Below are positions 12,563 through 24,513 of a stretch of DNA of 64,000 nucleotides, in pieces. The notes beneath the pieces are model-generated. The model was not told the DNA's origin. It ran no database searches and was given only the letters and a program-made list of their open reading frames with translations. Position 1 is the first letter of the stretch; each line of letters opens with the position of its first letter. The position numbers and the translations under genes are program-made. The stretch is taken from NCBI GenBank assembly GCA_029204045.2, contig CM055075.1, positions 27,700,613 through 27,764,612 on the forward strand, in the 5' to 3' direction. Source of the DNA: Tillandsia leiboldiana (taxonomy: Eukaryota; Streptophyta; Magnoliopsida; Poales; Bromeliaceae).

Positions 12563-13737
12563 TTTCATGATTTATTTGTCATAAAATATTTGAAATTATT
12601 AAATTTGTTGAAATTATCAATCAATTTACTGAACTTTTTAATTTATTTAGTTGAAATCACTCGATTCTAAAACAAAAATTAAAACTATTCCAAAATGGCC
12701 TATTTTGGGGGGGTCGTATATATTAAGCTCCTTTTTTATTTGCAATAGTGCTAAATATTTACAAATTTATTTTTTTTCTTTTTGGAAGACACAAAAATAA
12801 GGTGCTAATAAGTTTTTCGGCAACTTCACCGCACAAAAGAAGTGAACTTTAATATAGATTTACATGTCTTTCTCATAGTGACTTTTTGATTCTACTGTTA
12901 TTTTTATTTTTATTTTTACTTTTGGATTTAACTGTAGTTATCTATTGATAAATATTTGATAATAATAATAAAAAAAAAAGTTTTGAAATTTTTATTATAG
13001 TAAAAAGTAAAAAGAGTTTGGAGGCTAAAATAGAAACTTAAATGTTGAGTTTCTAAATTTGATGCAGACAGAGTTCCTCCACAAAAATTCATATAAGACA
13101 TTTTCGATGAATAATTTTTAGAAAGTACTTTATCAAATAGCACAATATTTTATAACAAATTCAAATTTAATTTTAATATGAAAAACAAGTCATGATTCTT
13201 TTACTTTAACTATAATTATTTATTGACTTAAAGAACCAGTATTTTATCCTTTGACGAAAAGCGAAATTGAGTCACGTTCGAAATAATGAAGAGTCGTATT
13301 AGGTCGAGTTATGTTTGAAATGACGTGAGATTAATTAAATCCAATCACAATTAAAATTTATAAATATTATATTTATATATTTTAAATAAATTAATTATGT
13401 ATTTTTAGCCGCTCGTATTTTTTATATAATATTTTAATTCTCTCTCTCCCTATCAATTTTTATTTTTATTTATTTATTTATTTATTTATTTATTTTTTTT
13501 TTGTCAATGATAGCAATTAAAAGGCTGCAGCATGGATTAAAAGTGAAAAAGTAAATTACTGTTTTTTTTTTTTTTGCTCTTTCCCAACACTTTGTCCTTT
13601 TGTCTTTTTTTTTCTTTCTCCTTCATTTTTCTCGTTCCTTTTCCCTGTTTAAACTTTAAACTGGCCCATGAACCTTTCTTCATGTTACTTTTCGCCTTTT
13701 CTTTTTTTCATTATATAATTATTAATAGTAAAATAAT

Positions 13738-13803
<66 letters not shown>

Positions 13804-14137
13804 CTCTTCTGTACGCAGGGTTTACTATTTTGTGATAGTATTAATATAAATTTAAGGACTAAGAAGTTAATAATAAATATTATTTATTTTCTATCATCAG
13901 AGTCATAGTTCAATTCCCATTTTTTGTTTATTAGGTGCTTGGTATACTAAAAATGTTTGCTTTAGACTTAGTTCAGAAATTTTAATTTAATCAAATGAGA
14001 AATAAAAAAATTATTTGGAATAAATTAAACCGGAGCTCAATTATGAGCAATCCCTACACAACTGTCCTGTGTCACACATTTACTTTAATTTCCGCAACTT
14101 TAAAATAAAAATATTTAAGATGTGAATAAAATTGTCT
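12563..14137. other. AT-rich spacer with a 62-base poly-T run
   Basis: No gene is supported. An uninterrupted T run at about 13740-13801 is the most striking feature and gives the false poly-Phe reading frame at 13574-13849. Shorter T runs occur near 13493 and 13562. Confidence 0.5.
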
Positions 14138-14671
14138 GAGTTGAGCTGGAATACTATCAGTAGCAAATCGGTTCAAAACCGGTTTAATTACCATCGATTT
14201 ATTTTTGACGATAGATCTTTCAAATTGACGATCGGCACTGTTGAACATGAAATTAAATTTTAAATCTTTTCAACATCATTCACCTAATAACCAAAAAATT
14301 ATAAAAATTATAATTTTAATGATAAATATAAATTTTTTACTCGTTTAACAATATAAAGAGAAATAAATTAATTAAGTTTTTGTTATAAATTTTTTTAAAC
14401 TATTTAAAACAAGATCTATACTCTTGATCTTGATTATAAAACTCTTATTACTATTTTTTGAAAGATATTTATTTTTAGCCATTTATTTTTTTATCACTTG
14501 ATGGACTAAAATATAATATCGAAAAAATATAAAATTTAATTTCTAAATAGTTTAAATAATTTAGATCATGTTCAACGGTGTCGATCATCGATTTGGAAGC
14601 TCCATCATAAAAAACAAATAGATGACAAACGAGCCGATTTACTACTTATAGCATTCCAGCGTAGCTCAAGT
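14138..14671. mobile_element. 0.53 kb hairpin MITE, copy c
   Basis: Left end gagttgagctggaatactat and right end cttatagcattccagcgtag are inverted, with cagtagcaaatcggttc pairing with gagccgatttactact. Unlike the other copies it is not embedded in a (TA)n tract, so its ends are easier to define. Confidence 0.72.
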
Positions 14672-15012
14672 TATCCATAGTAAAAATGAGATGGATACCA
14701 GATTAAAAAGCCGATTCAGAATCGGCAAAATAAGACTTTTCCTTAAAACAAAATGTTGTAGGTAGGTATCATCACAAAGCATTAAAGATCTGCAAAGCAC
14801 CCAAATTTCAGATTGTGGAAAGGAGATCAGATAAATCCCATCTTAACATTGATTGGGAATTGGAGACAAGCATCAGCCATGCCATTCAAATAGAGTATAT
14901 CTTATATTAAATAAGAGTAAAATACAATGCTAAAATTCATTGCAATTTTACAGTTATCTAGAGCCTAAGAAGGAAACTAGAATGAAAAAAAAAAGCTACT
15001 GCAAATGCAGGT
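14672..15012 (-). other. 3' flank and probable 3' UTR of the HNH gene
   Basis: The stretch downstream of the HNH stop codon (minus strand). AT-rich; no other gene is visible. The poly(A) site cannot be fixed from sequence alone. Confidence 0.4.
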
Positions 15013-16868
15013 TCATTGTGTTTCTTTGTATGGTAGCTCGCAGGCGGCCAAGTGGTTCTTCGACTTCATCTGCCCAAGCATTTCAGCAACAGTTCTGCAA
15101 CGGCATTGTTTCCCTGGGCGGATGACATCCCCGTACACCGCCATCTCGATTATGTCGAGCTCCTTGTCTGCAAATCAGAAATGCAGCACAGTAGATAACA
15201 ACCGCGAAGAAGTGTTCTGCGAGAGTAAAAATGAATGTGTGGTGCAGCAATTACGAATTCGCATAAAATATCAAAACGAATTTGGGTCAAATGGGCACAT
15301 CAACTTGTTAATCGAGTAACAACTTAAGATCTATTCGACTTGTTTGGAGCACTATAGCTAGTATTCCCCAGATTGCTGCGCAAGGCAAAACACGAACACA
15401 CCGCAGACGGTTTCGAATGATAAAAGCCTCGACATTTTCCTAGTTTTCCCTCCGCAAACACCTTTTGTAACAACCCCAGCCCACTAGCAATAATAACCAT
15501 AGTTAGTTAATTCGGATTCGGCAAAAATTCGGTACGGATATAATACGGATAAAATTCGTATCATAATTTTAAAATTCGTTGAAAAATTCGGCTAAAAAAC
15601 AGGCTCGTCAATTATTCAGATACGTGATTTATACGGAAATAATACGTTCACTAATTAAAAATTCGGGATAAAAAATTCGGCTACTAAATTAAAAAAAAAT
15701 TAAAAAAATTATACTATTAGTATAAACAATTATAATTTTTTAAAATAATTTAATCAATTTATTTTAGAAATAAATAAAATATTCATTTAGAACAAAAAAA
15801 AAGTAATTTTAAATTATTTTCGACAAATAATTTTAATTCGGATTCTCAATAATTCGCGAATAATTTGCGAATAATTCGCGAATTAACTAACTATGCTTAG
15901 AAAAAGAACGAATTTTTCACCCAAAAATTCATAATTCGCGAATAATACTTTTTGATTCAAAAATTCGCGAATTATTCCGAATTTTTGGAAAAAGTTGGAA
16001 ACGATACGTTTAATTCGGATTCTCAATAATTCGCTATGGTCCGATATATTCAATCAGAATCTCAATCCCAAGTGAGACTATTGGGGGGTGTTACACCTTT
16101 ACTCTTCCCAAATTAATGGAATTGAGGGTACACCAGCTGTTGACATGAATTTGAACTTTGAGAGTTTTACAAAATGTCCAAAAGAACAGATTTCTTAATC
16201 TCCTGCTTTAGTTGTCCAAAGAATATTTATCAATTAGATATGTCAATCTCCTTTTTTTTTTTGATTCTTTTTCTTATCAAACTTCTTTTAAATACTTTCT
16301 TTGAGCTAGGAATTCATCAAAAGGATACATCAAGGAAAGGGGGAGATTCTGATCACCAGTGAACTGAATATCGCAGGAGAAGCCCTTGAGCTCGGCCTCG
16401 TCCACCCATTGCTTATCCGATTTGAACCTGTTCACCCTTGTTTGCAGAATCTGGCAGTTATCTGCAGTTGATTCTCCGCCTACAAGAACGATTATCTTCG
16501 TATTTATTTAGCTAAGGCGAAAGAATCAGAATCTAAGATTGGAATTGAAGGTTCAGAGTTTAGAGGAGGAGGGTGGTGCCTTTGGAGAAGGGGACGATGT
16601 GGTCGTACTCGTAGCAGAGGCAGCCGTGGCAGTTCCAGAAGCGCTTGCAGACGACGTTGCCGGCGGCGTCCCTCCGCCAGCGCTCCGGATGCCGCCCGCC
16701 CACCACCGCCGCCTTCTGCCAGCACTTCGCCCTCGCCTTCGCGTCGAAGGACCGCGGCCGCTGCCCCCTCTCCCTCTCCTCGTCCCCCCTGCGCCCATGA
16801 TTATGATTATGATTATTATGATTATGATGGGAAGAAGAAGAAGAAGGAGACGACGACGAAGAGCTCAT
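15013..16868 (-). CDS. HNH-nuclease-fold domain protein
   Basis: Three exons on the minus strand: 16868-16580, 16479-16357 and 15167-15013, joining in frame to 188 residues. Residues 1-30 are Ser/His/Asn-rich low complexity. The domain follows: a Cys-rich segment CHGCLC, then the signature DHIVPFSKGGES with the split DH, followed by DNCQILQTRVNR, as in small plant HNH endonuclease-domain proteins. The C-terminal third reads ELDIIEMAVYGDVIRPG and QCRCRTVAEMLGQ, also typical of this plant family. A role in nucleic-acid cleavage is implied by the fold but not shown. Exon 1 joins exon 2 inside Lys-Gly|Gly using a GC rather than GT donor (minus-strand AAAG|GCACC), the only junction that restores the family sequence. 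Intron 2 contains a solo LTR. It is divergent from the MetRS gene, with 976 bases between start codons. Confidence 0.88.
15476..16095. mobile_element. Solo LTR in intron 2 of the HNH gene
   Basis: A 620-base segment beginning TGTAACAACCCC and ending GGGGTGTTACA, the TG...CA inverted termini of an LTR. It is flanked by the direct repeat CCTTT at 15471-15475 and 16096-16100, a 5-base target duplication. There is no internal retroelement region. The body is dominated by repeated attcggat, ataattcgcgaat and related words, including an inverted pair catagttagttaattcg (about 15498) and gaattaactaactatg (about 15880). Confidence 0.78.
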
Positions 16869-16911
16869 GGCTCGATGCGACGGACTCTAAATCTAATAAA
16901 CAAACTTATTT

Positions 16912-17072
16912 ATAGGGGTAATTTCTTATATATTCTAAAAAATTGTTTTGTTTTCAGATTTACCACGCTTAGAAGATTAATATTAAAACTATCCTAACTT
17001 AAACTCTCGCAGCTGTCGTTATCTGTGTAAAATTACGATTGTGCTCTTTTAAATATATCCTTCTATCATAAC

Positions 17073-17114
<42 letters not shown>

Positions 17115-17462
17115 TACTCTTAAAATTTTCAATAGTTTTCGTATTTATTCTTAAAATATATCCTTCAGAGCACAATAATAATGCAAAAATTAAATGAAAA
17201 CATCTGAAACCCTAAATCCTAAGCCCTAAAAAAACTCTAAATCCTAAACCCTAAACTCTAGAACCCTAAACCCTAAAAGCCAAAATCCAAAACCCAAAAC
17301 CCAAAACCTTAAAAAAACCCTAAACTCTAAACCCTACAAAGGAAAACGGTAGGAATATTTTTAATAACGGTGGAACGTACGAGAGATATATTGAAAAGAA
17401 AAAAATAAGAGAGATAAATCAGATATTTCTTCAGATTTCAGGGATACACAGGCAATTATTCC

Positions 17463-17465
<3 letters not shown>
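16912..17465. mobile_element. MULE-type MITE carrying telomere-like repeats
   Basis: Ends aggggtaatttcttatatat and gggatacacaggcaattatt are diverged inverted repeats. It is flanked by the 9-base direct repeat cttatttat, ending at 16911 and again starting just after the element near 17463, consistent with a Mutator-like element. The termini match those of the MITE at 9111-9562 in opposite orientation. The interior (17205-17340) is a run of degenerate CCCTAAA words, and a T run occupies 17080-17111. Confidence 0.7.

Positions 17466-17548
<83 letters not shown>
17466..17548. repeat. (TA)n microsatellite in the MetRS promoter
   Basis: About 80 bases of uninterrupted TA, ending roughly 300 bases before the MetRS start codon. 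Likely length-variable and prone to collapse in assemblies. Confidence 0.9.
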
Positions 17549-17550
<2 letters not shown>

Positions 17551-17844
17551 TTTTGGATTTTATCGCCCCGGCCGGCCCAATTGAAGCGGGCCGTGATGGA
17601 TGGATGGCCCGGATTTGCTGTCCGTTCAGTCGATTCTCTGTAATCTATCGTCCACCTACGGCATGCACGAATCTTAAAGCAGTGGAAACGAGAGGTGATT
17701 TTATTTTTTTTATTATTTATTATTATTATTTTTTTGGATCTGACGGTCGATGAGCGAAGCTATCTCAGCGCGAACACGCGTCGCAACGATAAACACCAAC
17801 CCCCACCTCTTCTTCTTCCCGAGGCCGAGCTCCGGGCTTCATCC

Positions 17845-20800
17845 ATGGCGGGGCGAGCCCTACTCTTCTCCCCCAGCGGGCTCAGCTTCTTCTGCCCCCT
17901 CTCCTCATCCCTTCGACCCTACCCCCTCCTCGTACCCCGCTCCTCCCCCCTCCCACTCCTCCTCCGCCGCCGCCGATGCTCCTCCTCCATCTCTGCGGCG
18001 GCGGCCCTCCCTCTGGGGGCCGATACCGAGAGGGCGAAAGAGCCCTCCAGGAGGCCTCCTTTCGTGCTCACGACGCCGCTCTACTACGTGAACGCGCCGC
18101 CCCACATGGGCAGCGCCTACACCACCATCGCCGCCGACGCCATCGCCCGGTTCCAGGTGTGCCCTAGTTTACCCAACACGGTTCTTTTCCTCCATTGGAG
18201 ATGTGGATGGTGTGTTTAGGAAGTTTTAAGTGTGGATATGGAGCTCTATCATGGTCAATTTTTAGCTGCTGCCTCAGTCTCTGGGTTTTGATGTCAACTG
18301 TTATCAAATCCCTAATGCCCCTTGATTTGAGAGTGTAGGCTCATTAATTGCGCATTCATCTTCTAATTTTGTATAAAAAGACACCATTTTGTGCGCTTGT
18401 ACTTTGTGATCTTATTCACTGATGCTCTAATTCCCTAGAATTGGGTGCTGGCTTGTCAATGATATATGTGGATAGTGTTTTTAAGCAGTTTAAATATGGA
18501 TAAGAAGCCCTATCATGGTCATTGTTTTAGTTGCTGCCTCAATCTTTGGGATTTTGATGTCTTCTGTTGCCAAATCCCTAATGCCCACTTAATTGGAGAG
18601 TTTAGGCTCCTTAATTGTGCATTAATTTTATAATTTGATGTAAAAAGACACCATTTTGTGCTTTTCTACTTTGTGATCTCATTCATTGACGCTCTAATTG
18701 GGTAGAATTGGGTCTTAGCTCGTCAATGCTATCTAAAGTTTTAATCTCTTTTTAGTAAGTTGTTTTCAGGAATCCAATAAAACTGATTATTAAAATACTT
18801 ACTAATATAATGCATATATATTTTCCTAGGACTTCAAAAATTATCTTAATGGTGCTAATCTGGCAACAGAGGCTTCTAGGGAAGAAGGTTATATTCATCA
18901 CAGGAACAGATGAGCATGGGGAGAAAATTGCTGCCGCAGCAGAAGCTAGTGGCAATAGCCCGAGCGAGCACTGCGACACCATTTCACATGCTTACCGTTT
19001 GCTCTGGGCAGATGTATGTGCCCGTCCATTTTGGTTTTTGATTTTCTCTATAAAACTATTCCTTTTCAAGTTGTTTAGGTTATAGGTTGAACTGAAAAAA
19101 TTCCTGTGTAACTTGATTATTCATTTTGTTTGTTACTTTTCAGCTCGATATAAAATATGATAAATTTATCCGGACTACCAGTTCAGGGCATGAAGCTGTC
19201 GTGAAGGAGTTCTACTCTAGAGTACTAAACAATGGCGACATATATAGGGCTGACTATGAGGGGCTCTACTGCATAAACTGTGAGGAGTACAAGGTAAATT
19301 TACAAATCATTTGTTTGGAGATGCAGCTGTTTGCAGGAGGTGATTGTGAAAATAATAGATTGGTTCAAATCAGATATTTTATGAATTGAGCTACAAGTGC
19401 TTTTGTGTGTTGCTGCTTCAAGCACCTAGTTTGTTAAAAAAATCTAGTTTGCTAAAAAAAGAGTGCTACTAGAAATATTGCAGAGATGTGCTTCCCAGTC
19501 AAACTTACAGTATGCATGAATGTTGCTTTTTTCCATGAGCTTGTGTGCTTAAATTTTGCTTCTAATTACCTTTTCTGGTGATAATGTGTAGGATGAGAAA
19601 GAATTGCTTGAGAATAAATGTTGCCCTATGCACCTAAAGCCTTGTGTACTTCGGAAGGAGGATAACTACTTTTTTGCCTTATCAAAGTATCAGAAAAAAT
19701 TGGAAGATTTATTGCTGAGCAATCCGAATTTTGTGAACCCTTCATTTCGCTTAAATGAGGTGAATAATTCCACGTCTTTCCTATTGCTGTGATTTCCTAT
19801 GTTTGTAGTTTCAACTGCCAATGCTTCTTTCCCCCAAGTTTAAGCTTGAAGAACAGTAAGTGCGTCCGCCATTTTTGTAGTTAAATGTTGATCTACTATT
19901 TTTGTTACTAGAATTTAAAAGAGTAAAAGTTTTCCCTTTTCCGTCATTCCAATTTGATATTTATTATGTTTTTGCTTTGTTTTTGTTTACGTTGTGCATT
20001 TTTATCATTCTACTATTGTCAGAAATGCAATATAGTATGACGCATTATAGTCCGTTAGTTCATGTTCACATGAAATTGTGTATGTTTAGACTTCAAATCG
20101 CACTTTTTAATTGAAATGCAATTTTAGGTGCAGGGCTGGATTAACAGTGGATTAAGAGACTTCTCTATATCCCGTTCTTCTGTGGACTGGGGCATACCAG
20201 TGCCAAATGACAATAAGCAAACTATTTATGTATGGTTTGATGCTTTGTTGGGGTAAGATTGTCAACTTGCGTCTTTAGCTTTCATTGCAGTTTGCACATT
20301 ATTTGCATTATTTTGTAAGACCTAAAAGGTTGACAGTACTTCACTATACCTTGGATCTCTTGCATCAATAAATGGTGATATAAATCTTTATTTTAGACAC
20401 TTTTGCTGCTTTACAATCCTTTTCTTGCCACTTAGTTCCATACAATTACTGTTTACACCCCATTCACATTAAATACAAAATTAGTACCCTCGCCTGCTAG
20501 AGTTAATTTTTTTTTTTTTTTTGGTTTGTCAAGAACTACTTGATTTTGTTAATTTATTTGCAATACTAACTCTGCTCCAGTGATATAATTCGTGAGTACT
20601 TAGTCTCTATGCAGTGACACGATTTCCTTTCTTTCCCTGCAGTTACTTAGTCTCTATGCAGTGACACGATTTCCTTTCTTTCCCTGCAGTTATATTTCTG
20701 CGTTGTTAGAGAATGAGGACAGCCCAAGTTTACAACAAGCTGTTAGTTCTGGCTGGCCTGCCTCATTGCACTTAATAGGCAAGGTAGCTTTTTAAGTTTT

Positions 20801-23800
20801 TGTATATTTTTAGGAAATTTTTTCTTGTTTACTGATACTGAAGGTTGCTAATTTTTGTCATATTAGGAATACTGTATTAGTGAATTTTATCATACAATAT
20901 GTTTGATCTCATACTAGAAGGTATATCAATGATTTACTTTGTGGCGTGCTGTATATTTCCATGCGATTCCCAGTACATGATATGCTGGTAGCTCTGGATC
21001 TCTCTTATACCTTTTTTTTCATTATTATTGGTCATTCCTGATGTTTGCACGATGCAGGATATCTTGCGGTTTCACGCAGTTTATTGGCCAGCGATGTTAA
21101 TGTCTGCTGGAATAACTCTTCCAAAAATGGTATTTGGCCATGGTTTTTTGACAAAGGTACTTTATGCTCTATCAATTTTGTCTTGTTGCAATCTTTGGAT
21201 TCAAAAATGATTAATAAAGCAGTAAAATGATAATATCAATCCCTTTTTCGTATTTTGACTGAAAGTTTTCTATGCATGCATGCTTTTTATTATGGTTGAG
21301 ATTCTTTGTTCTAAAATTGCTTATAGGTGGAATTCTTGGATTACATATTAGCTCATTTTCTAAACTGAAATGGCTTCACTGTGGGAGCGTACTTTCCGGG
21401 GTTCCTTAAAAGAGAATTACTTTCTACTTTTTGCAGTGTTATTTGTCAAAATCATTTTATTCTAATAAGGCTACAATTTTGATTAACTTGTATGGTTTTT
21501 CTTAATGATATCATGATAAATATCAAGAATCTTTTCTTTAAACCTTCTTCTCATTTTCTTTTGTCATGTACATTTCATTTTATTTAGAAGTTTCATGATT
21601 TCTATCTCATACATTCATTTTCATTTCATGCAGCACTGCTTTTTATTTTGAAAATTTTAGGATGGTATGAAGATGGGGAAATCCTTGGGAAACACACTTG
21701 AACCAAAGGATCTGGTGCACAGATTTGGAGCTGATGCTGTTAGGTATTTCTTCTTGAGGGAAGTGGAGTTTGGGAATGATGGGGACTACTCAGAGGATCG
21801 CTTCATCAAAATAGTTAACGCAAACCTTGCAAATACAATTGGTATATTTGTTTGAGTTCCTCATTGGCCTGTTGTACTAGTTGGAAGGTTTTCAAGACAT
21901 TCAAATATCAGTATAGAAATATTTACTGACATTAAGGGTATTTGTGTTAAAGCCTGTTGCCTGCAAAAGTAATTTTTCTCTTTTTTGGGCTGACAAACCA
22001 GTGAAGGTGGGAAGGCATGTGACACACCTAGGATTTGAAATAGTCATACATATAAGATATAATAGGGCTAAACCTCTTAACCCGCCTATAGCATTTTGGG
22101 TGGTGGCTAGACCCAAGAGATTAAGAAGCTTAAGCGTCCTAGAACTAGAGTAGTTCTAGAGTAGGTGGCCTCCTGGGAAGTGGGGCGTCACAGTTATTAT
22201 CAGAGTCAATCACCAGCCGGAAGTGTGAGATGAGTCTCGACTGTGCTACGGTGATATAGCAGGTAGAGCGTGGCTCCCTATAAGGTTGGCTAAGGCTAGC
22301 AAGACGCGACTCACATTACCTAATGTGGTTTAGCCCTATTATATTTTATATATAGGACTAAACACTCATAGGATTTGAAATAGTCCTATATATAAAATAT
22401 AATAGAGCTAAACCTCTTAACCCGGCTATAGCATTTTATATGGTGGCTACAAGAGGTTAAGAGGGTTAAGCGTGTTCGAACCAGAGTAGTTTTAGGATGG
22501 GTGACCCTCTGGGAAGCGGGGCGTATCAAGGTGGCTAAGAAGGATTTTTTAAAGAGTATCCGAGAAATCTGTATATTCACTTCAAAATGTTGATTTCTTA
22601 TATATACACCTCAAACTCAGAAAAATGCTCCTCTAGAAGAAATATTTTCTAATAGAAAACCAACTTCCCCCCATGAATTTGCCTGACCCTAACATAATGT
22701 ACCGGTATGTGTGTTACTACTACAGTTTCAAGGCGCTTATATTAAAATTCATGTTTTACAAAGATATATGTAGAGATAGATGATTTTGCAGGGATGTATC
22801 CCTTATCCTTCATCTGAGTTTGTGAATTGTTATTGTCTTCTAACTTAATTGTTATTTTATATGAGCAGGAAACCTTCTCAACCGTACCCTTGGACTTCTA
22901 AGGAAGAATTGCCAATCCACATTGCCTTTTGATTCCATGGCAGCAGCGGAAGGAAATCCGTTCAAAGATACTGTGGAGAAATTGGTATGGTATAGTAATA
23001 CATAATTGATCATTTCATTTACAACAAAATCTGCTAACATGGTGTTTGACGACTACTACAATCGTTTTGAAAGGTTGTCTGTTGTCGACAGCGGTTTTAG
23101 CATGTAAAACTTAATTTCCTTCTCAAGCAGTTCTGAGATTACTTTTGTATGACAAACTATTAGTTGATCTTGAAATTTGATGTCATACAAGAACAATACT
23201 TAGTTTTGGAAGTCAGAAAATTATATTTGGGTTTTTAAAGCTGGAAGAACATATATGGGAGTTGTTGAGTTAAAAATCACTTTTGCTGTTGCCACTGGAA
23301 TAGAAATTTTTTACATACCAATCTCTGATATGTGAGATCTGAATTAGTCAAGCTACATCATTTTGAGAACTGGAGATTCTCTTAAACCCTCCTGACATAT
23401 CACCTGCAACATTCTGAGAGCTGGAGATCCTCTTAAAATATCCCCTCTGATATACTTCGAACCTTTTTTTTTTTTTTTTTTTCAGATACTGCCATTTTTT
23501 AGTGTTGTTAGTGTTCTTTCATCATTAATCATTAATTAAGCTAAACCTATATTGATATCTATTTTTTTACATATATAATGTACTAATTTTATTATAACCA
23601 TCTTGTGTAGGCGGAAAAAGCGAGGCGCCATTATGAAAATCTTTCACTCTCAGCAGCTTGTGAATCTGTGCTTGAAATCGGCAATGCTGGTAACTTATAC
23701 ATCAATGAGCGTGCACCATGGTCTGGATTCAAGCAAGGGGTTACGAGTTCTGAAATGGCCGCGAAGGTAACTGTCGTCATTCACTTAGACTAACTGCCTC

Positions 23801-24513
23801 TTTATGTAATTTTTGGTGAGCCCTATTTTTGTTGCCATCGTGGTGTGTTTTTCGCTGGGTGTTTTCTCATACTTGAGAAAACTTGGTTTGATTGATTGAT
23901 TAGGTACTAGACCTCCGTATCATCTTCTAGTATTCCATGCAAGTATCTGATACACTTAATCAAGAAGCAATTGTTTGGCAATGAATTGCTCACTCTTGCA
24001 TTTGTGAGCAGGACCTTGTAATTATACTGGAGGCAATGAGGATTATTGCAGTAGCATTATCTCCCATTACTCCAAGTCTATGTTGGCGAATCTTTTCGCA
24101 GCTCGGGTTCTCTAAGGATCAATTCGGAGCACTAACGTGGGTAAGTTATCTCTACTTCTGATGCTTGCTCTTCAGTGACTATGTGACAAACTCTATGTTA
24201 AAAGAATATAAAGCAAGAAAAGAGTTAAAAGCAGTGGAATGTTATCCTACAGAGTATATATATTTGGCTAAAATTGGCCCAATTTTTGCTTCAAATTTGT
24301 TACTTCGATATCGTCTCGTTTGTTTATTTACATTTTAATTTTTTCTAGAGTGACACTGATTGGGGGAGGCTGAGAGCTGGCCACATAATGCCAGACCCAA
24401 AACCGGTCTTTGCGAGGATTGAAACGGAAAAGGAAGACGGAAATGATTCAAATCTCAAGGTCGTGAAGAACAAGAAAAAGGTTTCTCGGAGTGAGGGTCT
24501 CGTAGAGGCATAA
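17845..24513 (+). CDS. Methionyl-tRNA synthetase, organellar type
   Basis: Twelve exons: 17845-18156, 18870-19013, 19144-19293, 19592-19759, 20128-20252, 20690-20783, 21058-21156, 21661-21841, 22869-22984, 23611-23766, 24012-24140, 24349-24513. All junctions are GT-AG and in phase, giving 612 residues, the length expected of plant organellar MetRS (Arabidopsis OVA1 type). It charges initiator and elongator tRNA-Met in plastids and mitochondria. Residues 1-65 are a Ser/Leu/Arg-rich transit peptide. The class I HIGH motif appears as PPHMGSAY near residue 87 after TTPLYYVN, and the KMSKS loop as KMGKSLGNT near 368. GTDEHGEKI, VYWPAMLMSAG and HGFLTKDGMKMGKS are further family blocks. The C-terminus has no appended tRNA-binding domain. 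I chose the Met at 17845 (MAGRALLF) over an upstream in-frame Met at 17695 because the latter adds only a hydrophobic low-complexity stretch. Confidence 0.96.
18201..18729 (+). repeat. 265-base tandem duplication in MetRS intron 1
   Basis: Two diverged copies (about 18201-18465 and 18466-18729) share atgtggat.gtgtttt, ctatcatggtca, caaatccctaatgcc, aaaaagacaccattttgtgc and ctttgtgatct in the same order. Several substitutions and small indels show it is not a recent duplication. Confidence 0.8.
20597..20690 (+). repeat. 47-base perfect tandem duplication spanning the intron 5 splice acceptor
   Basis: Units 20597-20643 and 20644-20690 are identical, each ending tttctttccctgcag|T. Both contain a complete polypyrimidine tract and acceptor. 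Only the second restores the MetRS frame (GG|T TAT ATT TCT). Use of the first would insert the second unit and reach an in-frame TGA after six codons. Confidence 0.93.
22019..22528 (+). mobile_element. Cassandra-like TRIM with 5S rRNA-derived LTRs, in MetRS intron 8
   Basis: Two direct repeats (about 22019-22192 and 22362-22528) each carry a segment closely matching the 3' half of plant 5S rRNA; the second reads gttaagcgtg, agagtagtttt, aggatgggtgacc and ctgggaag in order. The first starts TGTGACAC and ends CACA. Immediately after it, ttatcagagtc resembles the initiator-tRNA-Met primer-binding site (tatcagagc). Short LTRs with a 5S domain, such a primer site and no coding region define Cassandra TRIMs. 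The LTRs are shorter than I would expect for the family, and the target duplication is unclear, so this is a degraded copy. Confidence 0.72.

Larger units (their letters stand above)
16869..17844. promoter_or_regulatory. Divergent promoter shared by the HNH and MetRS genes
   Basis: Head-to-head spacer between start codons. About two thirds is occupied by a MULE-type MITE (16912-17465) and a (TA)n tract (17466-17548). The remaining 296 bases next to MetRS hold GGCCCA at 17574-17579 and an inverted GGGCC at 17588-17592, resembling site II (TGGGCY) elements common upstream of plant translation genes. On the HNH side only about 43 bases separate the start codon from the MITE. Confidence 0.5.

Noticed and set aside
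13574..13849. 91-codon frame with a long poly-Phe tail
   Set aside because: It is a readthrough of a 62-base T run in spacer DNA.
17205..17340. Chromosome-end telomere array
   Set aside because: The CCCTAAA units are degenerate, cover only about 130 bases and lie inside a MITE.
22100..22192. 5S rRNA gene in MetRS intron 8
   Set aside because: Only the 3' half of 5S matches, it is diverged, and it recurs in a second direct repeat with a primer-binding site between; a TRIM explains it better.
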